A DNA stretch of 64,000 nucleotides from Acidimicrobiaceae bacterium (lineage in GTDB: Bacteria > Actinomycetota > Acidimicrobiia > Acidimicrobiales > Ilumatobacteraceae). The translations under genes and the position numbers were made by a program. The notes beneath the pieces are model-generated. The model was not told the origin of the DNA, did not search any database, and saw only the letters and a program-made list of their open reading frames with translations. Shown in pieces: positions 9,221-17,355 of the stretch; the first letter of the stretch is position 1, and each line of letters starts with the position of its first letter. The DNA lies in NCBI GenBank assembly GCA_020637295.1, contig JACJWF010000012.1:57153-121152 (forward strand), in the 5' to 3' direction.

Positions 9221-9433
9221 GTGCCGTTCGTCGTCGCAGGCTTGATGATGGTCGCCTACAGCCTGATGATGAGAGGTGACTTCATCGCCCGAGGGCAGGA
9301 GCGCCTGTTCCGCCTGGAGGGCGACACCGCAGATCGCCGAAGGGCACTACTTCAGCGAACCTCCCAGGTGAGCCTCGCGCTGGGGCTGGTCGCCTTGCTC
9401 GTCGGGGCAGTCTCGGTGGCGCTCGGCACGTAG
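9221..9433 (+). CDS. small two-helix membrane protein
   Basis: 70 residues from GTG 9221. Two hydrophobic helices (VPFVVAGLMMVAYSLMM and ALGLVALLVGAVSVALG) flank a charged loop (ARGQERLFRLEGDTADRRR). It follows the four-helix protein by about 50 bp on the same strand. The start is not supported by a clear ribosome-binding site. Family unknown. Confidence 0.45.
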   Translation: MPFVVAGLMMVAYSLMMRGDFIARGQERLFRLEGDTADRRRALLQRTSQVSLALGLVALLVGAVSVALGT

Positions 9434-9633
9434 CCCTTCGGCGGAGACAGCAGACGCCGTCTCTTGACCCACCCAGATCTGCGGATCGGAGCGGGTTGAC
9501 GACTCGATCGGGAGGGGGCACGGTGCGAAGCTGCCGTGGAGACTCTTGGGGTCATCCGAACCCTCACCGGCACGAGGAGCGAAGTCGCGGCCCGATCGGG
9601 TTAGGTTGGCGCTCCGGTGAGTCGCTTCGGGGC
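9434..9633. other. intergenic DNA left of the IS21 element
   Basis: About 200 bp between the two-helix protein and the IS target duplication. I see no gene, repeat or clear terminator. The last bases plus the target copy AACATG were originally continuous with 12204 onwards. Confidence 0.5.
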
Positions 9634-9639
9634 AACATG

Positions 9640-9740
9640 TGTCAAGGGTCAGCAGGATCTGCCCGTAGGCGGTCGGTGGTTCTGCCCGTTGGTGGCCATC
9701 AGAGTTGCCCACTGATGGCCGGTGGTTCTGCCCGGTAGGT
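9640..9740 (+). repeat. left end of IS21 element, multiple terminal repeats
   Basis: Contains TGCCCGTAGGCGGTC, TGCCCGTTGGTGGCC and TGCCCGGTAGGTC at regular spacing. The same motif family appears inverted at the right end (12105-12197), as expected for IS21 transposase-binding sites. Confidence 0.85.
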
Positions 9741-10513
9741 CAGTTCGTCAGTGGCCTCACCCCTTTGCCTCGGGTTGCTTGGGTGAGGCGGATGGAGTCG
9801 CCGGTGGTGATGACGACGTGGGCGTGGTGGAGTAGCCGGTCGACGGTGGCGTTGGCGATCGTCTTGGGCATGAGTTCGTCGAAGCCGGCCGGATGGAGGT
9901 TCGATGAGAGCGCGATGGAGCGTTTCTCGTAGGCGGCGTCGACGACGCGGTAGAGCGCTTCGGCGGTCTCGGTGGTGACGGGGAGCAGTCCGATGTCGTC
10001 GATGCAGATCAGGTCGGCGCGCATGATCTTCTTGATCGCTCGGTTGGTGCTGTCGTCGATGCGGTGGCGGTTGATCAGCGCGCCGAGGGTCTCGAGGGAG
10101 AACCAGTGGACATGGCAGCCGTGTCCGATCGCCGCATGCCCGAGTGCTTCGAGGAGGTGGGTCTTGCCGGTGCCCGACGGTCCGCAGACGACGAGGTTCT
10201 CGTGCCGATCGACCCACTCCAACGACGTCAACGAACGTTGTGTCGGGGCGGGGATCGATGACACGGTCTCGTCCCAGGTGTCGAAGGTCTTGCCGGTCGG
10301 GAACCCGGCTGCGTTGCGACGGATGTTGATCGATGACGCCCGCCGACCGGCGAGTTCCTCGGTGAGCAACGCCCGGACGGCTTCGGCTGGATCCCATCTC
10401 TGGGCTTTCGCTGTCGCGAGCACGTCGGGTGCGTGTCGGCGCATGTGCGGCAGATGCAACTGACGCAACAGATCGACGACGTCATCGATCGGAGCGGTCG
10501 TGGCGGCGGTCAT
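9740..10513 (-). CDS. istB: IS21 helper ATPase IstB
   Basis: 257-residue AAA+ ATPase related to DnaC/DnaA. Walker A GPSGTGKTH is at 111-119, Walker B LICIDDIGLLPV follows, and a sensor segment SIALSSNLHP is present. The N-terminal helical part (LLRQLHLPHMRRHAPDVLA) matches the IstB N-domain. IstB forms rings on DNA and stimulates IstA strand transfer and target choice. It overlaps istA by four bases and is probably translated with it. Confidence 0.93.
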   Translation of the reverse strand: MTAATTAPIDDVVDLLRQLHLPHMRRHAPDVLATAKAQRWDPAEAVRALLTEELAGRRASSINIRRNAAGFPTGKTFDTWDETVSSIPAPTQRSLTSLEWVDRHENLVVCGPSGTGKTHLLEALGHAAIGHGCHVHWFSLETLGALINRHRIDDSTNRAIKKIMRADLICIDDIGLLPVTTETAEALYRVVDAAYEKRSIALSSNLHPAGFDELMPKTIANATVDRLLHHAHVVITTGDSIRLTQATRGKGVRPLTN

Positions 10514-12000
10514 GACGCGACCTCACCGAAGTTCGCCCACGCGGCCGTGGATGGTTGCATCGAGTGTTCTTCGTCGACACGTCGTTGTTGGCCGACGGGG
10601 TGCGCGGCGAGGATCGAGGCGAGATCACCGTCGCCGAACCGTTCGAACATCGCGGCGTGTCCGAGTGCCCAGTCGACCCTGTCGACACCGTGGAGCAGCG
10701 AGAGCTGCACCGCTTCGGCCATCTTCACCTTCACACGAGACGTGCCTGCGGCGGCGGCCTCGACGAGCCACATCCGTGCGCCGTCACCGAGCGCCAAGAA
10801 CTCAGCTTCGGCAGCGTTGCCCGGTCGTGGTTCGCGGGCCAACGCGCCGGCCGGGCGTGGCGGGTAGTGGGCGTCATCGATCCGCGGGTTGCCGGGCGTG
10901 GACCGCAGATGTCGGGCGACTTCGACCGGGCCTGACACAGCGACGTGCGTGGCGACGATCTCGTCGCCGTCAACACGGACCCACACGACCTGTTCGGCGA
11001 GGGTGTGCGGAACCGAGTAGGTCACGCCGCCGAAGCTGATCGTCGAGGTCCATGACACCTTGCGGGTCTCCCCGAACGCCGCGGTGAACGCCACGTCCGG
11101 CAGACGATGCAACCGTGCCCGTTCCTCGGCCAGCATCTCGACCGGTGGGCGCCGGGTGATCCGATGCTCACGACTGTTGACCTTGTCCATGAACGCGTCG
11201 CACGCGTCGACGAGCTCGCCCCAACTGGCGTAGTCGTCGCGCAGGTTGGTGTCGGTCGGCACGAGATCGGCCTTCGCGATCTGAACGGTGCGTTCGACAC
11301 CACCCTTGCTCTCAGGGTCTGCTGGAACGCACGTGGTGATCGTGACCCCGTAGTGGTGGCCGACCTGCACGATCAACGGATGCCGAACGGCGATCCCAGC
11401 CACATGCCCGGTGGAGACGGTCTTCTCGTTGTCCGTCAACCAGTAGGTCGGCACACCACCGAACGCTCGCATCGACCTGTCCAAGCAGGCGATCACCGTC
11501 GGCAGCGTCTTGTCCCACACCGGGAACACGACCCGGAAGCGGCACCAGGCGAGCCACGCGCAGAACAGCCAAGTCTGACGGCCATTGATCCTGGGGCCGT
11601 GACCCCAGTCCCACTGGGCCCACATCCCCGGCTCGACAACCCAAGGCCGGTAGACGCGTCGGCGGCCGGCTTTCCAGTTCAACTTCACGCCGGCCAACGC
11701 CCGGCGGACAGTGCGATCCGACCCCTCGAACCCGAGCGCGACAAGCTTGTCAAACACGACATCGCCGCGGACCCGACCGCCCGATCGTTCGACCCACTCC
11801 TCGACCTTGGGCATGAACCCGTCGATCAACTTCGGTCGCTCCACCGGCGCGATCCCGTCGGGCAGCAAGCCCTTGTCGCGCATCATCACCCAGTGCTCGA
11901 CAGTGTGGTGAGAGCAGCCGGCGAGTTCGCCGGCCGCCCGATAGGAGTTCGTCAACGCGAACGCTTCCAAGATTTCCATGATCTCCTCGTAAGACTTCAA
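10510..12000 (-). CDS. istA: IS21 transposase IstA
   Basis: About 496 residues from a TTG at 12000 preceded by GGGAGGGAC; the open frame extends upstream to 12258 through the IS end and is not used. An N-terminal helix-turn-helix (SYRAAGELAGCSHHTVEHW) is followed by the DDE integrase core: Asp in QWDWGHGPRING, Asp in WLTDNEKTV and Glu in ESKGGVERTV, then a C-terminal domain. It cuts and joins the IS ends together with IstB. Full length for the family. Confidence 0.93.
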   Translation of the reverse strand: MKSYEEIMEILEAFALTNSYRAAGELAGCSHHTVEHWVMMRDKGLLPDGIAPVERPKLIDGFMPKVEEWVERSGGRVRGDVVFDKLVALGFEGSDRTVRRALAGVKLNWKAGRRRVYRPWVVEPGMWAQWDWGHGPRINGRQTWLFCAWLAWCRFRVVFPVWDKTLPTVIACLDRSMRAFGGVPTYWLTDNEKTVSTGHVAGIAVRHPLIVQVGHHYGVTITTCVPADPESKGGVERTVQIAKADLVPTDTNLRDDYASWGELVDACDAFMDKVNSREHRITRRPPVEMLAEERARLHRLPDVAFTAAFGETRKVSWTSTISFGGVTYSVPHTLAEQVVWVRVDGDEIVATHVAVSGPVEVARHLRSTPGNPRIDDAHYPPRPAGALAREPRPGNAAEAEFLALGDGARMWLVEAAAAGTSRVKVKMAEAVQLSLLHGVDRVDWALGHAAMFERFGDGDLASILAAHPVGQQRRVDEEHSMQPSTAAWANFGEVAS

Positions 12001-12104
12001 CTTGTCCCTCCCGGTCCCGGCTGGCTTGTCTGGCGACAACCAGTCGAACCGGGAGGGACACCACCGACGCGGATGCGCGCCACATGGCAGGGGTACTTCA
12101 ACGA

Positions 12105-12197
12105 GGGCAGAACCACTGACCGCCAGCGGGCAAAACCGTTGGCCACCAACGGGCAGTCTCGTGACCGCCTGCGGGCAGGATCTCATGGCCGCCGACA
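12105..12197 (-). repeat. right end of IS21 element, multiple terminal repeats
   Basis: On the minus strand it reads TGTCGGCGGCC, then TGCCCGCAGGCGGTC, TGCCCGTTGGTGGCC and TGCCCGCTGGCGGTC, mirroring the left end. The tip ACA at 12195-12197 abuts the AACATG target copy. Confidence 0.85.
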
Positions 12198-12208
12198 AAC
12201 ATGTAAGG

Positions 12209-12529
12209 GTGGAAGAGATCGAGCCTTCGCGGACGGACAGCCCGGTTAGCGCCATCACGGAGCTTGCCTACGCAGCAGTCGCATGCCTCGTTCTCGTGCC
12301 CTCAGGTCTGCTCCTGATTGCCCTCGCGATCGCCTCCAGCGAGCCGAACTCCGACACGGGCGACAGGGCCGGCACCGGATCGATCGTTGCGCTCGGGGCA
12401 GTCGGCGCATCCCTGCTGCTGTCGTGCTGGCCGGTCGTCTACCTCTTCGCTCGCGACCGAGCCCCCCTCGCGACCCTGGTGACCGCTGCAGGACTAGGCG
12501 CAGCCATCGTGACGCTCTACGCGTCGTGA
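12209..12529 (+). CDS. unassigned membrane protein just beside the IS21 insertion
   Basis: 106 residues from GTG 12209. Three hydrophobic segments are visible: AAVACLVLVPSGLLLIALAI, IVALGAVGASLLLSCWPVVYLF and LATLVTAAGLGAAIVTLYA. No family recognised. The IS target copy ends only five bases before this start, so its native promoter has been displaced to the far side of the IS; expression now depends on a read-out promoter or is lost. An ATG inside the IS end (12185) is in another frame position interrupted by TAA and is not the start. Confidence 0.5.
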   Translation: MEEIEPSRTDSPVSAITELAYAAVACLVLVPSGLLLIALAIASSEPNSDTGDRAGTGSIVALGAVGASLLLSCWPVVYLFARDRAPLATLVTAAGLGAAIVTLYAS

Positions 12530-12704
12530 ACGTCCGTCCAGAACGATCGGCTTCTGCCAAGCGCGCCGTGGTGCTCGTCGAACGGATGCTGATGCCATCG
12601 GTCCGATCCGCGAGGTGGTGGTCGAGTCTGCCGTTCGCCGTGGCGGTGCCACCTCGTGAATTGGTCGTCGTTGCGCTGGACCACATCGAGGAATCCATCG
12701 TGAC
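12530..12704. other. short gap, nothing recognised
   Basis: 175 bp between the membrane protein and the MerR gene (tail to tail). No convincing gene, hairpin or repeat is seen. Confidence 0.4.
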
Positions 12705-13136
12705 TCACACCCCACCCGCAACTCCGAGAGCGCTCCCTGCCATGTCCAGGCGCTGGTCGATCTCTGCGTTCATCACCCGACATTCGTCGAGCGGGTGGTC
12801 GAAGCGGCAGTGCAGAGCCAGGTCCAGCAGTTCGCGGGCGTGGGTGAGGCGGGCGATGTCCGCATCCAGTTGCGCCAGACGGCGGCGGGCGATCCCCTTC
12901 CACTCGGCGTTGTCGCCGGCCGCCAGCACACCCTCGATCTCGTCCAGCGACAGCCCCGCATCCTGCAGCATCTGCACGAACACCAGGCGCCGCACCGTGG
13001 CCTCGCTGTACCGGCGCTGGCCGGACCGGCGGGTGTCGGCCACCACCAGCCCTCGACGCTCGTAGTACCGCAGGGCGGAGGTGGCAATGCCCAGCCGAGC
13101 CGCCACCTCGCCGATCGTGAGGAACGGGGGAACCAT
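12705..13136 (-). CDS. MerR-family transcriptional regulator
   Basis: 143 residues. The winged helix-turn-helix FLTIGEVAARLGIATSALRYYERRGL is textbook MerR, followed by RRYSEATVRRLVFVQMLQDA, the dimerisation coiled coil (GIARRRLAQLDADIARLTHAREL) and a short effector tail with cysteines (LHCRFDHPLDECRVM). MerR proteins untwist promoters with long 19-20 bp spacers when they sense a metal, oxidant or drug. It is divergent from a methyltransferase gene whose promoter has exactly that spacing. The SoxR Fe-S motif is absent, so the signal is unknown. Confidence 0.88.
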   Translation of the reverse strand: MVPPFLTIGEVAARLGIATSALRYYERRGLVVADTRRSGQRRYSEATVRRLVFVQMLQDAGLSLDEIEGVLAAGDNAEWKGIARRRLAQLDADIARLTHARELLDLALHCRFDHPLDECRVMNAEIDQRLDMAGSALGVAGGV

Positions 13137-13150
13137 GCGCAGATTGTCCC

Positions 13151-13181
13151 TTGACCTGAACCCGGGTTCAAGTGGCAGGGT
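13151..13181 (+). promoter_or_regulatory. MerR-type promoter and operator of the methyltransferase gene
   Basis: TTGACC (-35, 13151-13156) and CAGGGT (-10, 13176-13181) are 19 bp apart, the elongated spacer that MerR activators need. Between them lies the near-perfect palindrome ACCTGAACCC/GGGTTCAAGT (13154-13173, one mismatch). The ATG at 13189 follows the -10 by 7 nt, implying a leaderless mRNA. Confidence 0.8.
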
Positions 13182-13188
13182 CGTCGTC

Positions 13189-13797
13189 ATGACCTCCCCC
13201 GCCCCCAACCACCACGCCTCGCACCCTGGGTTCTCGGGTGCCAGCGGCTTGTTCGCCGCGGTCTCGTTCCTGTTCGGCCGCGACCGCGCCGCCGAACTGG
13301 CCATCGACGTCGCTGCCCTGCAGCCCGGCGAGCGCCTCGTGGATGTCGGCTGCGGGCCCGGGGTCGCGGTGCACCACGCCCGGTCGCTGGGCGCCACCGC
13401 CATCGGCGTGGACCCGGCGCCCGTGATGCTGCGTGTCGCCCGCGCCCGCTGGCGCGCCACGCCCGCGGTGCAGTGGCGGCTCGGCACCGCCGAGGGACTA
13501 CCGGTGGAGGACGGGTGGGCGAACGTGGTGTGGTCACTGTCCACAGTCCATCACTGGCACGACGTCGACCGCTCCCTCGCCGAGGCCCGTCGCGTGCTGG
13601 CGCCGGGCGGGCGGCTGGTGACGATCGAGCGGCGCATCACCGACATCAACGCCGACGGCTCCGCCAGCCACGGCTGGCAGCGCGACCAGGCCGACAGCTT
13701 CGCCGAGCTCTGCACCCGCCACGGCTTCGTCCGTCCCGCCGTCGGCGAGCACACCGGGAAGGGAACCGTGCTGTCGGTCGTGGCCCACGCGGGGTGA
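13189..13797 (+). CDS. class I SAM-dependent methyltransferase
   Basis: 202 residues with a Rossmann-fold methyltransferase core: LVDVGCGPGVAVHHA (motif I, SAM binding), GVDPAPVMLRVARAR (motif II acidic residue), GTAEGLPVEDGWANVVWSLSTVHHW (Methyltransf_11 post-motif) and RVLAPGGRLVTIERR. The acceptor substrate cannot be told from sequence. Under the control of the divergent MerR regulator, it may act on a toxic small molecule that the regulator senses; that is inference. Confidence 0.85.
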   Translation: MTSPAPNHHASHPGFSGASGLFAAVSFLFGRDRAAELAIDVAALQPGERLVDVGCGPGVAVHHARSLGATAIGVDPAPVMLRVARARWRATPAVQWRLGTAEGLPVEDGWANVVWSLSTVHHWHDVDRSLAEARRVLAPGGRLVTIERRITDINADGSASHGWQRDQADSFAELCTRHGFVRPAVGEHTGKGTVLSVVAHAG

Positions 13798-13825
13798 TGC
13801 CCGTCGCGACCTCCCGGGGTCACGC

Positions 13826-14359
13826 CTACAGCACGCGTTGGACGAGGACGAGGTCCAGCCACCGTCCGAACTTGATGCCCACCTCCGGCATGCGAGCCAC
13901 CTCGGTGAAGCCGAGCCGTTCGTGGAAGCGGAGCGACGCGTCGTTGGCGCCGTCCACCGCCCCGACCATCACGTGGAGACCGTTCGCCCGAGCACGGCTG
14001 ACCAGCATGTCCATGAGCGCCCGGCCGATGCCACCGCCCCAGTGGCCCTCCCCGACGTGGATCGTGTGCTCCACCGTCAGCCGGTACCCGGGCCACTTGC
14101 CCTCGCCGCGGAAGCTGCCGTACGAGGCGAAGCCGACGACCTCGCGGTCCACGTCGGCGACCAGGACCGGGTGACCGTCGCGCTGCTGTTCCGCGAACCA
14201 GGCCTCGCGCACGTGGAGCGGCTCCGGCTCCTCCGTCCACGCCACCGTCGTGGTCGCGACCAGCGCGTTGTAGAGCGCACAGACGGCGGCCATGTCATCG
14301 GCCGTCGCATCGCGGATGACCAGCGCGGCGGGGGTGGCTCCTGGCCCGGACCCGGTCAT
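13826..14359 (-). CDS. GNAT N-acetyltransferase, phosphinothricin acetyltransferase-like
   Basis: 177 residues. VIRDATADDMAAVCALYN opens the fold, and FASYGSFRGEGKWPGYRLTVEHTIHV and GGGIGRALMDMLVSRARANG (acetyl-CoA pyrophosphate loop) are characteristic of the PAT/MddA group, as are the C-terminal LRFHERLGFTEVARM and GIKFGRWLDLVLVQ. Members acetylate amino acid analogues such as phosphinothricin, methionine sulfone or sulfoximine. The ATG at 14359 overlaps the oxidoreductase stop by four bases, so the two are co-translated. Confidence 0.85.
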   Translation of the reverse strand: MTGSGPGATPAALVIRDATADDMAAVCALYNALVATTTVAWTEEPEPLHVREAWFAEQQRDGHPVLVADVDREVVGFASYGSFRGEGKWPGYRLTVEHTIHVGEGHWGGGIGRALMDMLVSRARANGLHVMVGAVDGANDASLRFHERLGFTEVARMPEVGIKFGRWLDLVLVQRVL

Positions 14360-15339
14360 GGGACGAGAACGGACTTGCCGACGACGTTGCGCTGCAACTG
14401 GTCGCCGAGCGCTGAGGCGACGTCCTCGAACGCGTAGGCCCGCGGCTCCACCGGGTGCAGGTCGCCGGCGCTGATGGCGGCCAGCACGTCGTGGAGCATC
14501 TGGCGGTTCTCGGCCTGGTGCTTGCCGATCCAGCCACCCCAGTCCACCCCCGTGACCCGCCGGTTGCGCAGCAGGACCTGGTTGGCGGGCAGCCTGGGGA
14601 TCTCCCCCGCGGCGAAGCCGATGACGAGGTACTGGCCGTCGTCGTCCAGCGACCGCAGCGCGCTCTCCGCCAGCGAACCGCCCACCGGGTCGTACACCAG
14701 GTCCACGCCGGAGCGCCCGGCCGCCTTCGCCCACTCCTTGGCGGCGGTCTTCAGGTCGTCGGCTGTCGTGTCCAGCGTGGCGGCCGCACCGTGCGCCACG
14801 GCCACCGCCCGCTTGGCCTCGCTGCTGGCCGCGGCCAGCACCTGCAGGCCCATCGCCCGCCCGACGTCCACCGCCGCCAGGCCCACGCCGCCCCCGGCGC
14901 CGAGCACCAGCAGCAACTGGCCCGCCGAGGCGCGGGCCCGCACGTGCAGCGCGAACCAGGCGGTCATGTAGCTCTGCACGAACGTCGCGGCCTGCCCGTC
15001 GGTCATCGCGTCCGGGGTTGCCACGGCGGCGCCGGCAGGCACCACGACCTCAGTGGCGAACCCGCCCAGGCCGGTGCTCACGAACACCCGCTGCCCGACA
15101 GCCAGGTCGGACACCTCGGCACCCACCTCGGTGACCACCCCGGCGATCTCGCCGCCGGGCACGAACGGCAGTGGCGGCTTCACCTGGTACAGACCCTGCA
15201 CGAACAGACCGTCCACGAAGTTGACGCCGGCCGCCTTCACCTCGATGCGGACGTCCGCCGGCCCCAACTCGCGGGGCGGACGCTCCTCGATGGTCAACTG
15301 GTCGAGCGGTCCGAAGCTGTTGCAGGAAACGACGCGCAT
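14356..15339 (-). CDS. zinc-independent quinone oxidoreductase (MDR superfamily)
   Basis: 327 residues from ATG 15339, chosen because a TACGGT -10 box lies 8 nt upstream. An N-terminal GroES-like domain (VEVKAAGVNFVDGLFVQGLY; PFVPGGEIAGVVTEVG) is followed by a Rossmann domain with LLVLGAGGGVGLAAVDVGRAMG for NADPH. Structural and catalytic zinc cysteines are missing, as in the QOR/NADPH:quinone reductase branch, which reduces quinones or activated double bonds. It forms an operon with the downstream acetyltransferase. Confidence 0.85.
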   Translation of the reverse strand: MRVVSCNSFGPLDQLTIEERPPRELGPADVRIEVKAAGVNFVDGLFVQGLYQVKPPLPFVPGGEIAGVVTEVGAEVSDLAVGQRVFVSTGLGGFATEVVVPAGAAVATPDAMTDGQAATFVQSYMTAWFALHVRARASAGQLLLVLGAGGGVGLAAVDVGRAMGLQVLAAASSEAKRAVAVAHGAAATLDTTADDLKTAAKEWAKAAGRSGVDLVYDPVGGSLAESALRSLDDDGQYLVIGFAAGEIPRLPANQVLLRNRRVTGVDWGGWIGKHQAENRQMLHDVLAAISAGDLHPVEPRAYAFEDVASALGDQLQRNVVGKSVLVP

Positions 15340-15371
15340 GGCCAGCGACCGTAGTGCCATGCTGGGTCGTC

Positions 15372-15986
15372 ATGCGGCTCGAACCGACCACCCTCACCGG
15401 ACGCCATGTCCAGCTGGAACCGCTGGACCCCTCCCACACGGACGAGCTGGTGGCCGCCGCCAACCGCGACCGGGCCACCTACACCCACACCAACGTGCCG
15501 CACACCCACGAGGCGATGGCCCACTACATCGACACCCTGCTGGCGGCAGCCGAAGCCGGCACCGACCTGCCCTTCGTCCAGCGCCGCCTGGCGGACGGTG
15601 CCCTCGTCGGCTGCACCCGTTACCTGAACGTGCTGTGGTGGGCGGGGCGGCCCACGCCGCCGGAGGTGGAGATCGGCGGCACCTGGCTGTCGGCCGACGC
15701 CCAGCGCACCCCCATCAACACCGAGGCCAAACTGCTGTTGCTGACGTACGCGTTCGACACGCTGCACGTGTTCCGCGTGGCCATCTGCACCGATGCGGCG
15801 AACGCCCGCAGCCGCGCTGCCATCGAACGGATCGGCGGCACCCTCGAGGGCATCCTGCGCAACCACCGGCCGAGCATGGGAAGTGAGGGCTCCATCGGCC
15901 GGGCACGGGACACGGCGGTCTACTCGATCACCGACGAGGAGTGGCCCTCCGTCGGTGCCCGTCTGAGGGAGCGACTCGGTGGGTGA
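15372..15986 (+). CDS. GNAT acetyltransferase, RimJ/RimL-like
   Basis: 204 residues from ATG 15372. LEPTTLTGRHVQLEPLDPSH is the typical RimJ/RimL-type opening; IGGTWLSADAQRTPINTEAK and RVAICTDAANARSRAAIERIGGTLEGILRNH are the acyl-CoA-binding and C-terminal strands of this subgroup. Members acetylate N-terminal amino groups or small amines; the substrate is unknown. Divergent from the quinone oxidoreductase across a 32-bp gap and overlapping the SDR gene downstream by 8 nt. Confidence 0.82.
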   Translation: MRLEPTTLTGRHVQLEPLDPSHTDELVAAANRDRATYTHTNVPHTHEAMAHYIDTLLAAAEAGTDLPFVQRRLADGALVGCTRYLNVLWWAGRPTPPEVEIGGTWLSADAQRTPINTEAKLLLLTYAFDTLHVFRVAICTDAANARSRAAIERIGGTLEGILRNHRPSMGSEGSIGRARDTAVYSITDEEWPSVGARLRERLGG

Positions 15987-16728
15987 CCGCCCCGTCGCCC
16001 TCGTCACCGGCGGCTCGCGTGGCATCGGCGCGGCCGTCGCCGCGGCGGCTGCCGCCGCCGGCTACGACGTGGTGGTCAACTTCGCCGACCGGGAGGCTGC
16101 GGCGAAGGACGTCGTCGCCCGGGCACAGGCAGCCGGTGCTGCGGCCATCGCCGTCCGCGCCGACGTGGCCGACGAGGCGGCCGTGCTGGCGATGTTCGCG
16201 GAGGTCGACCGGGTCTTCGGCCGGCTCGACCTCCTCGTCAACAACGCGGGCATCGCCGGCGGTTACGGCACGCTAGACACCGTCACCGCCGCGGCGATGG
16301 ACCGGCTGTGGGCGGTCAACATCACCGGCGCCTTCCTCTGCGCCCGCGAGGCCGCGGCCCGGATGCGGACGGACCGCGGCGGGCGGGGCGGCAGCATCGT
16401 CAACGTCTCGTCGAAGGCCGCGGTGCTCGGAGGGTCCGGCGAGTGGGTCCACTACGCCGCCTCCAAGGGCGCGCTGGACACGATGACCGTCGGCCTGTCG
16501 AAGGAGCTCGCCCCCTACGGCGTGCGGGTCAACGGCGTGCGCCCCGGCCTGATCGAGAGCGACTTCCACGACCACGCGCCCGAGGGGCGGGTGGAGCGGC
16601 TGCGGCCGACCATCCCGATGCTGCGCAGCGCGACCACCGACGAGGTGGCGCCGGCGGTGCTGTGGCTGGCGTCCCCGGCCGCGGGCTACGTCACCGGCGC
16701 GTTCATCGACGTGGCCGGCGGGCGGTGA
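15979..16728 (+). CDS. SDR-family oxidoreductase
   Basis: 249-residue classical short-chain dehydrogenase. TGGSRGIGAAVA is the NAD(P)-binding glycine motif, LLVNNAGIAG the NNAG motif, NVSSKAAVLGGSGEWVHYAASKGAL the Ser-Tyr-x3-Lys catalytic set, and GVRVNGVRPGLIESDF the C-terminal substrate loop. Probably reduces a carbonyl or oxidises an alcohol with NADP(H), judging by the basic TGGSRGIG context. Starts with GTG, overlapping the acetyltransferase by 8 nt. Confidence 0.9.
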   Translation: MGDRPVALVTGGSRGIGAAVAAAAAAAGYDVVVNFADREAAAKDVVARAQAAGAAAIAVRADVADEAAVLAMFAEVDRVFGRLDLLVNNAGIAGGYGTLDTVTAAAMDRLWAVNITGAFLCAREAAARMRTDRGGRGGSIVNVSSKAAVLGGSGEWVHYAASKGALDTMTVGLSKELAPYGVRVNGVRPGLIESDFHDHAPEGRVERLRPTIPMLRSATTDEVAPAVLWLASPAAGYVTGAFIDVAGGR

Positions 16729-16767
16729 ACCAGGCCCGTCCGGCGCGTCACCGCTAGCGTCGCGGCG

Positions 16768-17355
16768 ATGAACGTCGTGGTCGTGTTGGCGCACCCGTGC
16801 AGCGACAGCTTCAACCACGCGCTGGCCGCCACGGCGGTGGAGGCACTCACTGGGGCAGGCCACCACGTGGACCTGCTGGACCTGTACGCGCTGGGCGTGT
16901 CGGCGGCCTTGTCGGCGGACGAGCGCCGCGCCTACCACGGCGACCAGCCGATCCTCGACCCGGTGCTGGCCACCCACGCCGACCTGCTCCGCACCGCCGA
17001 GGCCCTGGTGTTCGTCTACCCGACGTGGTGGAGCACCCTGCCCGCCATCCTCAAGGGCTGGCTGGAGCGGGTGATGGTGCCCGGCCTGGCGTTCGTGTTC
17101 GACGACCAGCACAAGGTCCGCCCCGGCCTCACCCACGTGCGGCGCATCGTCGGCATCAGCACCTACGGGTCGCCGCGCACGTACGTGCGCCTGATCAACG
17201 ACAACGGGCGGCGCACGCTCATGCGGGCGCTCCGCCTGAACACCGGCTGGCGCACCCGCACCCGCTGGCTGGGGCTGTACGCGATCGACACGGCGACGGA
17301 CAGCCAGCGGGCGGCCTTCCTGCGCCGGGTGCGTGAGGCGATGGTGGCGCTGTGA
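16768..17355 (+). CDS. NAD(P)H oxidoreductase, flavodoxin-like fold (first of tandem pair)
   Basis: 195 residues. VVVLAHPCSDSFNHALA is the FMN-phosphate loop of the MdaB/KefF/NQO1-like family; LVFVYPTWWSTLPAILKGWLERV is the strongly conserved flavin-binding W-W-x3-P-x2-LKGW motif; IVGISTYGSP follows. These flavoproteins do two-electron reduction of quinones. A TAGCGT -10 box sits 7 nt before the ATG. Overlaps its paralogue by four bases (GTGA). Confidence 0.88.
   Translation: MNVVVVLAHPCSDSFNHALAATAVEALTGAGHHVDLLDLYALGVSAALSADERRAYHGDQPILDPVLATHADLLRTAEALVFVYPTWWSTLPAILKGWLERVMVPGLAFVFDDQHKVRPGLTHVRRIVGISTYGSPRTYVRLINDNGRRTLMRALRLNTGWRTRTRWLGLYAIDTATDSQRAAFLRRVREAMVAL

Larger units (their letters stand above)
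9634..12203 (-). mobile_element. complete IS21-family insertion sequence with 6-bp target duplication
   Basis: The element proper is 9640-12197 (2,558 bp). It begins TGTCAAGG and ends CCGACA, so both tips read TGTC inward. AACATG occurs directly outside both ends (9634-9639 and 12198-12203), a perfect 6-bp target-site duplication. It encodes IstA and IstB in the usual order with a short overlap. Each end carries multiple copies of a TGCCCG-x2-GGYGG motif, the repeated transposase-binding sites typical of IS21. Nothing looks decayed, so it may be active. Confidence 0.92.

Noticed and set aside
12002..12208. Upstream extension of the membrane protein at 12209 into the IS right end
   Set aside because: Sequence belongs to IS21 terminal repeats, not to the host gene.
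3600..12700. Integrative element bounded by tRNA-Lys attachment sites
   Set aside because: No integrase and no second copy of the tRNA 3' end seen in the window; kept only as a weak idea.
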